The translations under genes were made by a program, and so were the position numbers. Source: Pseudomonas muyukensis (GTDB lineage Bacteria > Pseudomonadota > Gammaproteobacteria > Pseudomonadales > Pseudomonadaceae). From it: DNA of 64,000 nt. Below are positions 26,840-38,148 of this stretch, in pieces; within the stretch, counting starts at the first letter, position 1, and every line of letters begins with the position of its first letter. Location: assembly GCF_019139535.1 (NCBI RefSeq), contig NZ_CP077073.1, forward strand, positions 5,422,501 through 5,486,500, read 5' to 3'. The notes beneath the pieces are model-generated. The model was not told where the DNA came from and made no database searches. It worked only from the letters and a program-made list of their open reading frames with translations.

Positions 26840-27893
26840 CGCTGGGCCTCCTGCTGCGCTTCCTGCAGTGCATGCCGCCGGCCTGACGCCCCACGCATCC
26901 CTTGTAGGAGCGGCCTTGTGTCGCGAAAGGGCCGCAAAGCGGCCCCGACGATCTTGAGTGGTGCAAAGATCCCGAGGCCGCTGCGCGCCCTTTCGCGACA
27001 AGGCCGCTCCTACACAAAGCAGCGCACGCCGCAGCAAGCGAGTGTCAACGCCCGCTGCGCCTCCTGCTGCGCTTCCTGCAGTGCATGCCGCCGGCCTGAC
27101 GCCCCACGCATCCATGCCGCAAAGCGGCCCGACGATCTTGAGTGGTGCAAAGATCCCGAGGCCGCTGCGCGCCCTTTTCGCGACACAAGGCCGCTCCTAC
27201 ACAAAGCAGCGCACGCCGCAGCAAGCGAGTGTCAGCGCCCGTGCCGCCCGCTGGGCCTCCTGCTGCGCTTCCTGCAGTGCATGCCGCCGGCCTGACGCCC
27301 CACGCATCCCTTGTAGGAGCGGCCTTGTGTCGCGAAAGGGCCGCAAAGCGGCCCCGACGCTCTTGAGTGGCGCAAAGATCCCGAGGCCGCTGCGCGCCCT
27401 TTTCGCGACACAAGGCCGCGCCTACACAAAGCAGCGCAGGCCGCCGCAAGCGAGCGTCAGCGCCCGCTGCGCCAGTCCGCCCGCTGGGCCTCTTGCTGCG
27501 CTTCCTGCAGTGCATGCCGCCGGCCTGACGTCCCACGCATTTTCGCGACACAAGGGCAAAGCGCCCCGACGATCTTGAGTGGTGCAAAGATCCCGAGGCC
27601 GCTGCGCGCCCTTTTCGCGACACAAGGCCGCTCCTACACAAAGCAGCGCACGCCGCAGCAAGCGAGTGTCAGCGCCCGTGCCGCCCGCTGGGCCTCCTGC
27701 TGCGCTTCCTGCAGTGCATGCCGCCGGCCTGACGCCCCACGCATCCCTTGTAGGAGCGGCCTTGTGTCGCGAAAGGGCCGCAAAGCGGCCCCGACGCTCT
27801 TGAGTGGTACAAAGATCCCGAGGCCGCTGCGCGCCCTTTTCGCGACACAAGGCCGCGCCTACACAAAGCAGCGCAGGCCGCCGCAAGCGAGCG
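26840..27893. repeat. Tandem array of lldR-3'-end plus REP units
   Basis: Five long direct repeats begin at 26840, 27053, 27249, 27482 and 27686 (spacing 196-242 bp), and the related sequence at 27928 is inside the lldR gene itself. Each unit starts with a copy of the last codons of lldR plus its downstream bases (plus-strand start GCTGGGCCTCCTGCTGCGC) and then carries REP palindromes, usually facing pairs containing GGCCTTGTGTCGCGAAAGGG. Unit 2 lacks most of its first REP and unit 4 has a shortened one. No protein-coding gene is convincing here; the many open frames are by-products of the repeats. Confidence 0.85.
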
Positions 27894-28661
27894 TCAGCGC
27901 CCGCTGCGCCGCTCCGCCCGTGCCACCCGCTGGGCCTCTTGCTGCGCCTCCTGCAGCACCTCCTGCACGTAAAGGATGTGTCGGCTCGACACCTCCCGCG
28001 CATCGTCCGCCCGCCCCTGGACAATCGCCAGGTACAACTCGCGATGCTGGCTGATCAGCATGTCGCGGGTCTCGCTGCGCTGCTGGTACATGCCGCCGAT
28101 ATTGGTCACCACGTTGCGCTTGAGCAGGTCGAACAACCCGCGGATGGTGTGCAGCAACACCGCGTTGTGGCTGGCCTCGGCAATGGCCAGGTGGAAGCGC
28201 GCATCGGCCGCGCCCTCCTCTGCCCGGCTGACTTCGTCGACCCGGTTGTAGCAATCCTGCAGCGCGTCGAACGCGGCCTTCAAACGCTGGCGATCGGGCT
28301 CGGTGGCGCGCTGCGCGGCGTAATAGGCGCAGGACGCCTCCAGGGTATGACGAAACTCCAGCAGGTCACGCTGCGCCTCGGGGCTGCCTTCGAGCAGCTT
28401 GAGCAGCGGGTCGCTGAAGGTCGAGCCCAGCGACTCGGCCACATAGTTGCCACCACCCTGGCGGCTGACCAGCAACCCCTTGGCCACCAGCTTCTGGATC
28501 GCCTCGCGCAACGACGGGCGGGACACGCCGAACTGCTCGGCCAGGGCACGCTCGGCCGGCAGGCGCTGGCCTGAGGTGAGGGTGCCCTCGAGAATCATCC
28601 CTTCCAACCGATCGACGATGTCGTCGGACAGGCGCCGCTGGCGGACCTGATCAAAAACCAT
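27894..28661 (-). CDS. lldR: FCD-type GntR regulator of lactate utilisation
   Basis: A 255-residue regulator. The N-terminal winged helix shows RLSDDIVDRLEGMILEG and GVSRPSLREAIQKLVAKGLL; the C-terminal FCD ligand domain shows FRHTLEASCAYYAAQRAT and HNAVLLHTIRGL with its metal-binding His/Asp pattern. Divergent from lldP, with a palindromic operator in between, as in P. aeruginosa LldR, which releases on L-lactate. ATG 28661 is preferred over GTG 28664. Its C-terminal codons (EAQQEAQRV) are the source of the tandem array downstream. Confidence 0.93.
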   Translation of the reverse strand: MVFDQVRQRRLSDDIVDRLEGMILEGTLTSGQRLPAERALAEQFGVSRPSLREAIQKLVAKGLLVSRQGGGNYVAESLGSTFSDPLLKLLEGSPEAQRDLLEFRHTLEASCAYYAAQRATEPDRQRLKAAFDALQDCYNRVDEVSRAEEGAADARFHLAIAEASHNAVLLHTIRGLFDLLKRNVVTNIGGMYQQRSETRDMLISQHRELYLAIVQGRADDAREVSSRHILYVQEVLQEAQQEAQRVARAERRSGR

Positions 28662-28858
28662 CACATGCTCTCCACGAACCCCGGGGTGCAGATCCGGGGG
28701 CCGCCTATTCTGCGCCTATCGCGCCCAGGCCGACACCCACCAGATGGCGATTTTCAGCACCGCACAGAGGCCCACTCATCGGTATCCGCGCAAAGTTTTC
28801 CCCAGGACAAATTGACACACCCGCAATGGCGCTCTTAACCTAGCGACCAGCCATTGTA

Positions 28859-28875
28859 AATTGGTCTTACCAATT
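28859..28875. promoter_or_regulatory. LldR operator
   Basis: Perfect palindrome AATTGGTCTTACCAATT, containing the FadR-subfamily core TGGTNNNACCA. It lies between the divergent lldR and lldP genes, 46 bp before the lldP start. Confidence 0.85.
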
Positions 28876-28920
28876 ATCCAATGCCAGTGCCTGACCAACA
28901 ACAATTAGGGGCCACCCCAT

Positions 28921-30591
28921 ATGCAAACCTGGCAACAACTCTATAGCCCGCTTGGTAGTCTTGGCCTGTCCGCACTGGCGGCGGTCATCCCCATCGTGTT
29001 CTTCTTCCTCGCCCTCGCCGTGTTCCGCCTCAAAGGCCACGTCGCCGGCAGCATCACCCTGGCGCTGTCGATCCTGGTGGCCATCTTCGCCTTCCAGATG
29101 CCGGTCGACATGGCCCTGGCCGCCGCCGGCTACGGCTTCCTCTACGGCCTGTGGCCAATTGCCTGGATCATCGTCGCCGCGGTGTTCCTCTACAAACTCA
29201 CGGTCAAGAGCGGCCAGTTCGAAGTGATCCGCAGCTCGGTGCTGTCGATCACCGACGACCAGCGCCTGCAAGTGCTGCTGATCGGCTTCTGCTTCGGTGC
29301 CTTCCTCGAAGGCGCGGCCGGCTTCGGCGCCCCAGTGGCCATCACCGCCGCGCTGCTGGTGGGCCTGGGCTTCAACCCGCTGTACGCCGCCGGCCTGTGC
29401 CTGATCGCCAACACCGCGCCGGTGGCCTTCGGCGCCCTGGGCATCCCGATCATCGTCGCCGGGCAAGTCACCGGCATCGACGCCTTCCACATCGGCGCCA
29501 TGACCGGCCGCCAGCTGCCGCTGCTGTCGCTGTTCGTGCCGTTCTGGCTGGTGTTCATGATGGATGGCCTGCGCGGCGTGAAAGAAACCTGGCCCGCCGC
29601 CCTGGTGGCCGGCCTGAGCTTCGCCGTGACCCAGTACTTCACCTCCAACTTCATCGGCCCGGAACTGCCGGACATCACCTCGGCCCTGGCCAGCCTGATC
29701 GCCCTGACCCTGTTCCTGAAAGTCTGGCAGCCCAAGCGTGCGTTCAGCCAGGCCCAGGGCAGCGTCGGCGCCGCGGTGGTGCAAGCGAGCGGCAGCCAGC
29801 CTTCGCCGTACAGCTTCGGCGAGATCTTCAAGGCCTGGTCGCCGTTCCTGATCCTCACCGTGCTGGTGACCATCTGGACCCTCAAGCCATTCAAGGCGGC
29901 CTTCGCCCCAGGCGGGGCGATGTACAACTTGGTGTTCAACTTCGCCATCCCGCACCTCGACCAACTGGTGATCAAGACCGCGCCGATCGTCACCGCGCCA
30001 ACCGCCATGCCGGCGGTGTTCAAGCTCGACCCGATCTCCGCCACCGGCACCGCGATCTTCCTCTCGGCGCTGATCTCCATGGCGGTGCTCAAGATCAATT
30101 TCAAAACTGGTCTGACCACTTTGAAAGAGACGTTCTGGGAACTGCGCTGGCCGATCCTGTCGATCGGCATGGTGCTGGCCTTCGCCTTCGTCACCAACTA
30201 CTCGGGCATGTCCTCGACCATGGCCCTGGTGCTGGCCGGCACCGGTGCGGCGTTCCCGTTCTTCTCGCCGTTCCTGGGCTGGCTGGGCGTGTTCCTGACC
30301 GGCTCGGACACCTCGTCCAACGCCCTGTTCAGCTCGCTGCAGGCCACCACCGCGCACCAGATCGGGGTCAACGACACCCTGCTGGTGGCGGCCAACACCA
30401 GCGGCGGCGTGACCGGCAAGATGATCTCGCCGCAGTCGATCGCCGTGGCCTGCGCCGCCACCGGCCTGGTGGGCAAGGAATCCGACCTGTTCCGTTTCAC
30501 CGTCAAGCACAGCCTGTTCTTCGCCACCATCGTTGGCCTGATCACCCTGGTTCAGGCCTACTGGCTCACCGGCATGCTGGTTCATCACTAA
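28921..30591 (+). CDS. lldP: L-lactate permease
   Basis: A 556-residue inner-membrane lactate:H+ symporter (LctP family). Seen: [19 protein letters not shown] start, [20 protein letters not shown], and [14 protein letters not shown] with [20 protein letters not shown] in the C-terminal third. The length matches E. coli LldP (551). First gene of lldP-lldD-dld. Confidence 0.97.
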   Translation: MQTWQQLYSPLGSLGLSALAAVIPIVFFFLALAVFRLKGHVAGSITLALSILVAIFAFQMPVDMALAAAGYGFLYGLWPIAWIIVAAVFLYKLTVKSGQFEVIRSSVLSITDDQRLQVLLIGFCFGAFLEGAAGFGAPVAITAALLVGLGFNPLYAAGLCLIANTAPVAFGALGIPIIVAGQVTGIDAFHIGAMTGRQLPLLSLFVPFWLVFMMDGLRGVKETWPAALVAGLSFAVTQYFTSNFIGPELPDITSALASLIALTLFLKVWQPKRAFSQAQGSVGAAVVQASGSQPSPYSFGEIFKAWSPFLILTVLVTIWTLKPFKAAFAPGGAMYNLVFNFAIPHLDQLVIKTAPIVTAPTAMPAVFKLDPISATGTAIFLSALISMAVLKINFKTGLTTLKETFWELRWPILSIGMVLAFAFVTNYSGMSSTMALVLAGTGAAFPFFSPFLGWLGVFLTGSDTSSNALFSSLQATTAHQIGVNDTLLVAANTSGGVTGKMISPQSIAVACAATGLVGKESDLFRFTVKHSLFFATIVGLITLVQAYWLTGMLVHH

Positions 30592-30601
30592 AGTGAAAGG
30601 G

Positions 30602-30624
30602 CCCGGGCGCGAGCAGCGCCCGGG
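30602..30624 (+). terminator. Intra-operon hairpin between lldP and lldD
   Basis: Perfect 9-bp stem CCCGGGCGC/GCGCCCGGG with loop GAGCA, without a T-run. It may stabilise the upstream message or cause partial termination rather than full stop, since lldD and dld follow on the same strand. Confidence 0.5.
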
Positions 30625-30654
30625 ATCGTCCTTCAACCCACGCTGCGAGAATCC

Positions 30655-31800
30655 ATGATCATTTCCGCCTCCACCGACTATCGCGCCGCGGCCCAACGCA
30701 AGCTGCCTCCGTTCCTGTTCCACTACGCCGACGGCGGCGCCTACGCCGAGCACACCCTGCGCCACAACGTCTCGGACCTGGCCAGCATCGCCCTGCGCCA
30801 GCGGGTGCTGAAGAACATGTCCGAGCTCAGCCTCCAGACCCAGCTGTTCGACGAGACCCTGAGCATGCCCGTGGCCCTGGCCCCGGTCGGCCTCACCGGC
30901 ATGTACGCCCGCCGCGGCGAGGTGCAGGCGGCGCGCGCGGCGGCGGCCCATGGCATTCCGTTCACCATGTCCACCGTGTCGGTCTGCCCGATCGAAGAAG
31001 TGGCCCCGGCCATCGACCGGCCGATGTGGTTCCAGCTCTATGTGCTGAAAGACCGCGGCTTCATGCGCAACGCCCTGGAGCGGGCCAAGGCCGCCGGGGT
31101 GAAGACCCTGGTATTCACCGTCGACATGCCGGTGCCCGGCGCCCGCTACCGCGACGCCCACTCGGGCATGAGCGGCCCGAACGCGCCGCTGCGCCGCGTG
31201 TGGCAAGCCATGACCCACCCGCAATGGGCCCTGGACGTCGGCCTGCTCGGCCGCCCCCATGACCTGGGCAACATCTCCAAGTACCGCGGCAACCCCACCG
31301 GCCTGGCCGACTACATCGGCTGGCTGGGCAACAACTTCGACCCGTCCATCTCCTGGAAGGACCTGGAGTGGATTCGCGAATTCTGGGACGGCCCGATGAT
31401 CATCAAGGGCATCCTCGACCCCGAGGACGCCCGCGACGCGGTCAAGTTCGGCGCCGACGGCATCGTCGTCTCCAACCACGGCGGCCGTCAGCTCGACGGC
31501 GTGCTGTCCAGCGCCCGCGCGCTGCCGGCGATTGCCGATGCGGTGAAGGGCGAGATCAAGATCCTCGCCGACTCCGGCATCCGCAACGGCCTCGACGTGG
31601 TGCGCATGGTCGCCCTGGGCGCCGACACGGTGCTGATCGGCCGCGCCTTCCTCTATGCCCTGGCAACCCATGGCGAGGCCGGGGTGAAGAACCTGCTCGA
31701 ACTGTTCGAGAAAGAAATGCGTGTGGCCATGGTGCTGACCGGCGCCAAGTCGATCAGTGAGATCAGCCGCGACTCGCTGGTCCGCGAACTGGGCGCCTGA
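30655..31800 (+). CDS. lldD: L-lactate dehydrogenase (FMN, quinone-linked)
   Basis: A 381-residue FMN-dependent alpha-hydroxyacid oxidase family member. Seen: [20 protein letters not shown], the active-site segment [12 protein letters not shown] with the catalytic His and Arg, and [20 protein letters not shown] for FMN phosphate binding. It oxidises L-lactate to pyruvate, passing electrons to the respiratory chain. Length equals typical LldD (about 380). Confidence 0.97.
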   Translation: MIISASTDYRAAAQRKLPPFLFHYADGGAYAEHTLRHNVSDLASIALRQRVLKNMSELSLQTQLFDETLSMPVALAPVGLTGMYARRGEVQAARAAAAHGIPFTMSTVSVCPIEEVAPAIDRPMWFQLYVLKDRGFMRNALERAKAAGVKTLVFTVDMPVPGARYRDAHSGMSGPNAPLRRVWQAMTHPQWALDVGLLGRPHDLGNISKYRGNPTGLADYIGWLGNNFDPSISWKDLEWIREFWDGPMIIKGILDPEDARDAVKFGADGIVVSNHGGRQLDGVLSSARALPAIADAVKGEIKILADSGIRNGLDVVRMVALGADTVLIGRAFLYALATHGEAGVKNLLELFEKEMRVAMVLTGAKSISEISRDSLVRELGA

Positions 31801-31875
31801 GCGCCCGCCCCCGATACCGCCTGATTGCCCGGGGCACGCCGCGCGCCAGACGCCGCGGCCCCACGAGGAGACTGC

Positions 31876-34686
<2,811 letters not shown>

Positions 34687-34702
34687 CCTTGCGCCAACCG
34701 CT

Positions 34703-34766
34703 TCGCCAGCAAAGCTGGCTCCTGCCTGATCGCGCCAGGCTGTAGGAGCCGGCTTGCCGGCGAACC
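34703..34766. repeat. REP pair (GCCAGC/GCCGGC type)
   Basis: Two facing palindromic copies: CGCCAGCAAAGCTGGCTCCT and GTAGGAGCCGGCTTGCCGGC. A different REP subtype from the GGCCTTGTGTCGCG form. Confidence 0.8.
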
Positions 34767-34884
34767 ACCTCCAGACCTTTCTTACCAGTCATTCAGCCCC
34801 GGCTGAATAGCCGCGCGCCCCCTCCAGTGGCATCGTTCCATGCCTCGGCTCCTGGCTCCCCAGGGCCCCGCGAGGGAAGCGCGC

Positions 34885-35382
34885 ATGCCCGTCGACAAGA
34901 GCTATCAAGTCATTACCCCGCACGGCGTTGTCTTCGACGTGAACGCGTTGGTGATTGCGCCCGAGCAATGCTGTCACCTGCGTACCCTGAGCTTGCCGTT
35001 CGTGCACCAGGGGCATTATCAGGTCGTCGAAAAAGTGGCGCAGCTGTACGACAGGATGCTGCCCGGCAAACTGCCGTGCCATATGCGGGTCGCCGTGGCG
35101 CGGCCACTCAGTCGTTTGCAGGGGGATCGGTTGAATGAGCAGCGCCACGACATCTTGAATCTGCTGGGTGCCTCAGTCAGTCAAGCGGTAACGACCCTTG
35201 TCGGTGGCCCGGCAGGGTTTGCCGCCGGATTGGTTGCCGGAGGCGCAGCCGGCACCACGACTAGCCAGTTGGCCAAAAGCAGGCTTCCCACGTTTCATGC
35301 CGGTGATGTGCTGGTTTCCCTATATGCCCGAGTTAATGGCGGCATAGGCCCACAAACGTCCTCCATGCTCCTCATAATCTGA
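34885..35382 (+). CDS. Unknown protein with a glycine-zipper segment
   Basis: A 165-residue protein I do not recognise. It starts MPVDKSYQVITPHGVVFDVN (ATG 34885, GAGGGAAG upstream; the longer frame from 34840 has no ribosome site). The first 100 residues are mixed polar/hydrophobic. Then VGGPAGFAAGLVAGGAAG forms an Ala/Gly-rich zipper that could enter a membrane. The end (GDVLVSLYARVNGG) is conserved-looking. A small membrane protein follows after 11 bases, so the two may form a pair; a toxin-immunity or polymorphic effector role is only a guess. Confidence 0.6.
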   Translation: MPVDKSYQVITPHGVVFDVNALVIAPEQCCHLRTLSLPFVHQGHYQVVEKVAQLYDRMLPGKLPCHMRVAVARPLSRLQGDRLNEQRHDILNLLGASVSQAVTTLVGGPAGFAAGLVAGGAAGTTTSQLAKSRLPTFHAGDVLVSLYARVNGGIGPQTSSMLLII

Positions 35383-35393
35383 CCAGGCACGCC

Positions 35394-35642
35394 ATGACGA
35401 CACTCTACTTCCTCACTTGCTTGATGATCACGGGCGTCTTGCTCGACTGGGCCTTCAAATCAAGAACCATCAGATGCGTGCTTTATGTCGTGCTCACCGC
35501 GACAGGCATTACCACCTGTACTCAACTGCGCGAACAACAGGTGTGGCATCTCGATGGCGGCGACTGGGGAACACTGTTGGCGCTCGTAGGCTACCGACTG
35601 CTTTTCAAGCGATCGCGCTATTTTCGCGAAGATGATGAGTAA
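35394..35642 (+). CDS. Small membrane protein, unknown
   Basis: An 82-residue protein with two to three hydrophobic segments (LYFLTCLMITGVLLDWAF, CVLYVVLTATGITTC, and a weaker one near LLALVGYRLLF) and charged ends. It starts 11 bp after the preceding unknown gene and is presumably cotranscribed. No family recognised. Confidence 0.6.
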   Translation: MTTLYFLTCLMITGVLLDWAFKSRTIRCVLYVVLTATGITTCTQLREQQVWHLDGGDWGTLLALVGYRLLFKRSRYFREDDE

Positions 35643-35812
35643 CAACGTCCAAGGCACAAACGGGGCGGGCGTGCCCCGCGCGATACAGCCCTCGCATCGC
35701 CCCGACACCAGCGCCTCACACCGGAGCCCTCTCACGCCGATTGAACCCTTGCCCACTGTCGACCGTCCACCGTTCAGGCCCACCCTCCAGAGGCCTGCAC
35801 AAGGAGATTCCC

Positions 35813-36106
35813 ATGAAAGGCACTGCGCTATCCGCCCTGTTCGCGGCCGCGACCCTGCTGGCCTCGCCTGTGTTCGCCGCCGACGACCTGTGCGCCATCA
35901 ACCTGCAGAAGATCGACGACAGCATGGCCACCGTCGGCGCCACCTCCGAAGGCCTGGACAAGGCCATCACCGAGCACGTCGACAAAGCCAAGGCCGCCCA
36001 GGCCGCCGGTGACAACAAGGAGTGCATCGCCATCACCAGCAAGGTGCTCGAACGCCTGGAAAAAACCGAGAAAGGCAGCGGCTCGGCCGGTGGCAGCGGC
36101 AGCTGA
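35813..36106 (+). CDS. Small exported protein, unknown
   Basis: A 97-residue protein with a clear signal peptide (MKGTALSALFAAATLLASPVFAA). The mature part is alpha-helical (INLQKIDDSMATVG, HVDKAKAAQAAGDNKECIAI) and ends in a Gly/Ser tail. AAGGAG lies seven bases before ATG 35813. It precedes ssrA. Similar short periplasmic proteins are common in Pseudomonas; function unknown. Confidence 0.75.
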   Translation: MKGTALSALFAAATLLASPVFAADDLCAINLQKIDDSMATVGATSEGLDKAITEHVDKAKAAQAAGDNKECIAITSKVLERLEKTEKGSGSAGGSGS

Positions 36107-36202
36107 TGCAGCGCCGGGCGGCCCGCCTGTCGACGCCGCCCGCGCAAAGGCGTATACTCCACCTCGCATCCTGTAAAAGGGACGCCAGCTAGAGCTGAGT
36201 GT

Positions 36203-36594
36203 GGGGCCGATTAGGATTCGACGCCGGTAGCGAAACTCTAGGTGCATGCCGAGTTGGTAACAGAACTCGTAAATCCACTGTTGCAACTTTCTATAGTTGC
36301 CAATGACGAAAACTACGAGGGCTACGCTCTCGCTGCGTAAGCAGCTGAGCCCGCTCTCCTGGTAGCTTCGGCTCCAGCAATCATCAGGGGATGCCTGTAA
36401 ACCCGAAATGATTGTCATACAGAACAGGATCGTCGTGCAGCACGTTGGGGGCGAAGCGACTAAAACTTACCCAACTCGTCCAAAGCACCCTGCCCGTCGG
36501 GCGGCTGCGGATTAACTCAGTAGACACGGCTAAGCATGTAGTACCGACAGCGGAGTACTGGCGGACGGGGGTTCAAATCCCCCCGGCTCCACCA
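36203..36594 (+). ncRNA. ssrA: Transfer-messenger RNA (tmRNA)
   Basis: One-piece tmRNA. The 5' end GGGGCCGATTAGGATTCGAC pairs with the 3' acceptor GGCTCCACCA, and the T-loop GGTTCAAATCC is intact. The internal tag reading frame runs from 36299 to 36340 and encodes ANDENYEGYALAA before TAA, the expected protease tag with the ALAA end. It rescues stalled ribosomes together with SmpB (26335-26817). Its 3' end is a frequent integration site, and an accessory island follows. Confidence 0.97.
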
Positions 36595-36604
36595 AATCCT
36601 AAAA

Positions 36605-36632
36605 AGAAGACGCCCTTGGGCGTCTTTTTTTG
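36605..36632 (+). terminator. Terminator of ssrA
   Basis: Hairpin AAGACGCCC/GGGCGTCTT followed by a T-run, 11 bases after the CCA end of tmRNA. Confidence 0.93.
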
Positions 36633-36728
36633 TGCCTGGCATTTAAGGCCGCAGGCTTGCAGGCCGCGCATTTTTGTCTCGCCAATCGTATCGACAAAGG
36701 GCTGTCAACCAGCTCGACAGTGCCGCCT

Positions 36729-36950
36729 TCACCCCTCCCCCTCCTTCGCCGCCTCCAGCTTGCCGAACTGCTCGCTGGCCAGCCGACTGATGATCCGGAT
36801 TGCCTGGTGAATACCTGCCGTATTGCGGAAGCTCAGTTGCGGATTGTGCTCGCACTCTAATACCTCATCATGCTGAACCAGCGCCTCGCCGAGCAGTTCG
36901 AGGGTCCAGACGTAGCTCTGGATGGAAGACAAGCGTTCACGGTCAGTCAT
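36729..36950 (-). CDS. Small unknown protein
   Basis: A 73-residue, mostly helical polar protein starting MTDRERLSSIQSYVWTLELL, with GAGAGGTGG before ATG 36950. No membrane segment and no family I can name. A weaker upstream minus-strand frame (36943-37197) overlaps its start by eight bases (ATGACTGA) and could be a leader gene, but has poor codon character. It is the first gene after ssrA, on the opposite strand. Confidence 0.6.
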   Translation of the reverse strand: MTDRERLSSIQSYVWTLELLGEALVQHDEVLECEHNPQLSFRNTAGIHQAIRIISRLASEQFGKLEAAKEGEG

Positions 36951-38148
36951 GTGCCACCTCTCGGTTTGCGCGAGACTGGCTTTCGATTGGGAAAAAGATC
37001 AGGGATCGTGTGGCCGCGGAAGCCCGGCGGCGGGGAGCGGATGCGCGGATCCTGCTCAGAATGCGAATAAGCATGCATGAGACTCCAAGTTTGAGATTGG
37101 AGCTACCACGATCCTTCCTACGGGATTGGGTGGCAGCTGTGCATGGGGTAGGAATACCGGAAACTTGGAACCCGGCCAGGCCGAAGCCTGCCCACACACA
37201 GCCGCCATGACATCACAGCAGGCACAAAAAAAGCGCCAGCCGTGGTGATGGGGCGCTTAGTGCGTGCGCCAAGTTTACCAGCAGGTTCCTACACCTGGTC
37301 GCAGATTTTGCTACGACCCGGGTAATGTAGCCTTAGGCCGGATCGATTCGCAACAGCTGGTGTGGAAGGAAAATTCCTGTAACCGAGAAGGAAAAAGGTT
37401 GAGCCGCTTGATGCGGTGGATCTCCCAAGGGCGACTTGCATCCGGCAGATCGCCCGGTCACCTCAGAGATGATGGGTGTTCTTTAACCTCATGGCCTTTG
37501 TGCGCCAACTACACCGTACTGGGCTGTCCAGCAATCTATTCGCTTGGCCGATTCTTATGCCCGTCTCTTTTTTGAACAGAGACGGGCGCTCCTACCACTG
37601 CTGCAGCCCCAATTGTACATGGCTTTGCGGCACTCCCCATCGTGACGATCGGCATGACGAACACCGATGTCACCAGCAACAGCGATGTAGATGATGGTGC
37701 CGCAGACCAAGGAATGGACTGCACCTGACTGACAGTCAGGCATGCCCCGGTCATCGCATTGCTGCTTGCACATGGCTCAGGATCTTCAGGCGCTGGTTTA
37801 GTCACAGCCCCTGAGGGAACGCGCCGAAGCCTTATTGGGTTACGGACAGCTACCGTAAACTAGACCGCCAATCCTGCCATCTGACGCTTTTTCGCATTAC
37901 AGAAGCGCCTTCCTTTATCATCCCCAACATCGTGTAATGGTTGACTTCCCGGTTATAGGTTTAGGGCTCTCTGCTCTCGTATCCGATGGAGTACGGCATG
38001 CACTGATGCGGCTGAGTGGCGCTGGGTTGCCGATGCCGACGCCAAGCCGACAGAACATCATGTGCTGCCGGGATGCAGCCATTCCCCCCAAATTTTAGCG
38101 GCTAGAATCGCCGCATTCGCGCATTAGCGATCTGGACAGTGGTAAACC
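36951..38148. other. Gene-poor stretch at the ssrA side of the island
   Basis: I see no convincing gene in these 1.2 kb. A minus-strand terminator-like hairpin (AGCGCC/GGCGCT with seven T on the minus strand) lies at about 37227-37258. Short open frames at 37264-37575 (+) and 37536-37805 (-) overlap and look accidental. Just before the methyltransferase gene is an inverted repeat GCGGC/GCCGC around TAGAAT (38098-38114), possibly a promoter with an autoregulatory site. No integrase gene and no tRNA are visible. Confidence 0.5.

Noticed and set aside
26840..27893. CRISPR array
   Set aside because: The units are over 190 bp and contain REP palindromes and gene-end copies; there are no short repeats with unique spacers and no cas genes.
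26918..28054. Several 60-200-codon open frames in the repeat block
   Set aside because: They repeat with the array on both strands, lack ribosome sites and are Arg/Pro/Ala-rich artefacts of the REP sequence.
36943..37197. 84-codon minus-strand frame upstream of the 73-residue gene
   Set aside because: The 8-bp overlap is suggestive, but the Arg/Ser-rich translation and lack of a ribosome site leave it unsupported.
37536..37805. Possible PAAR-like protein on the minus strand
   Set aside because: Some Val/Gly/Ala-rich patterning, but no PAAR motif set, no ribosome site and an overlapping alternative frame.
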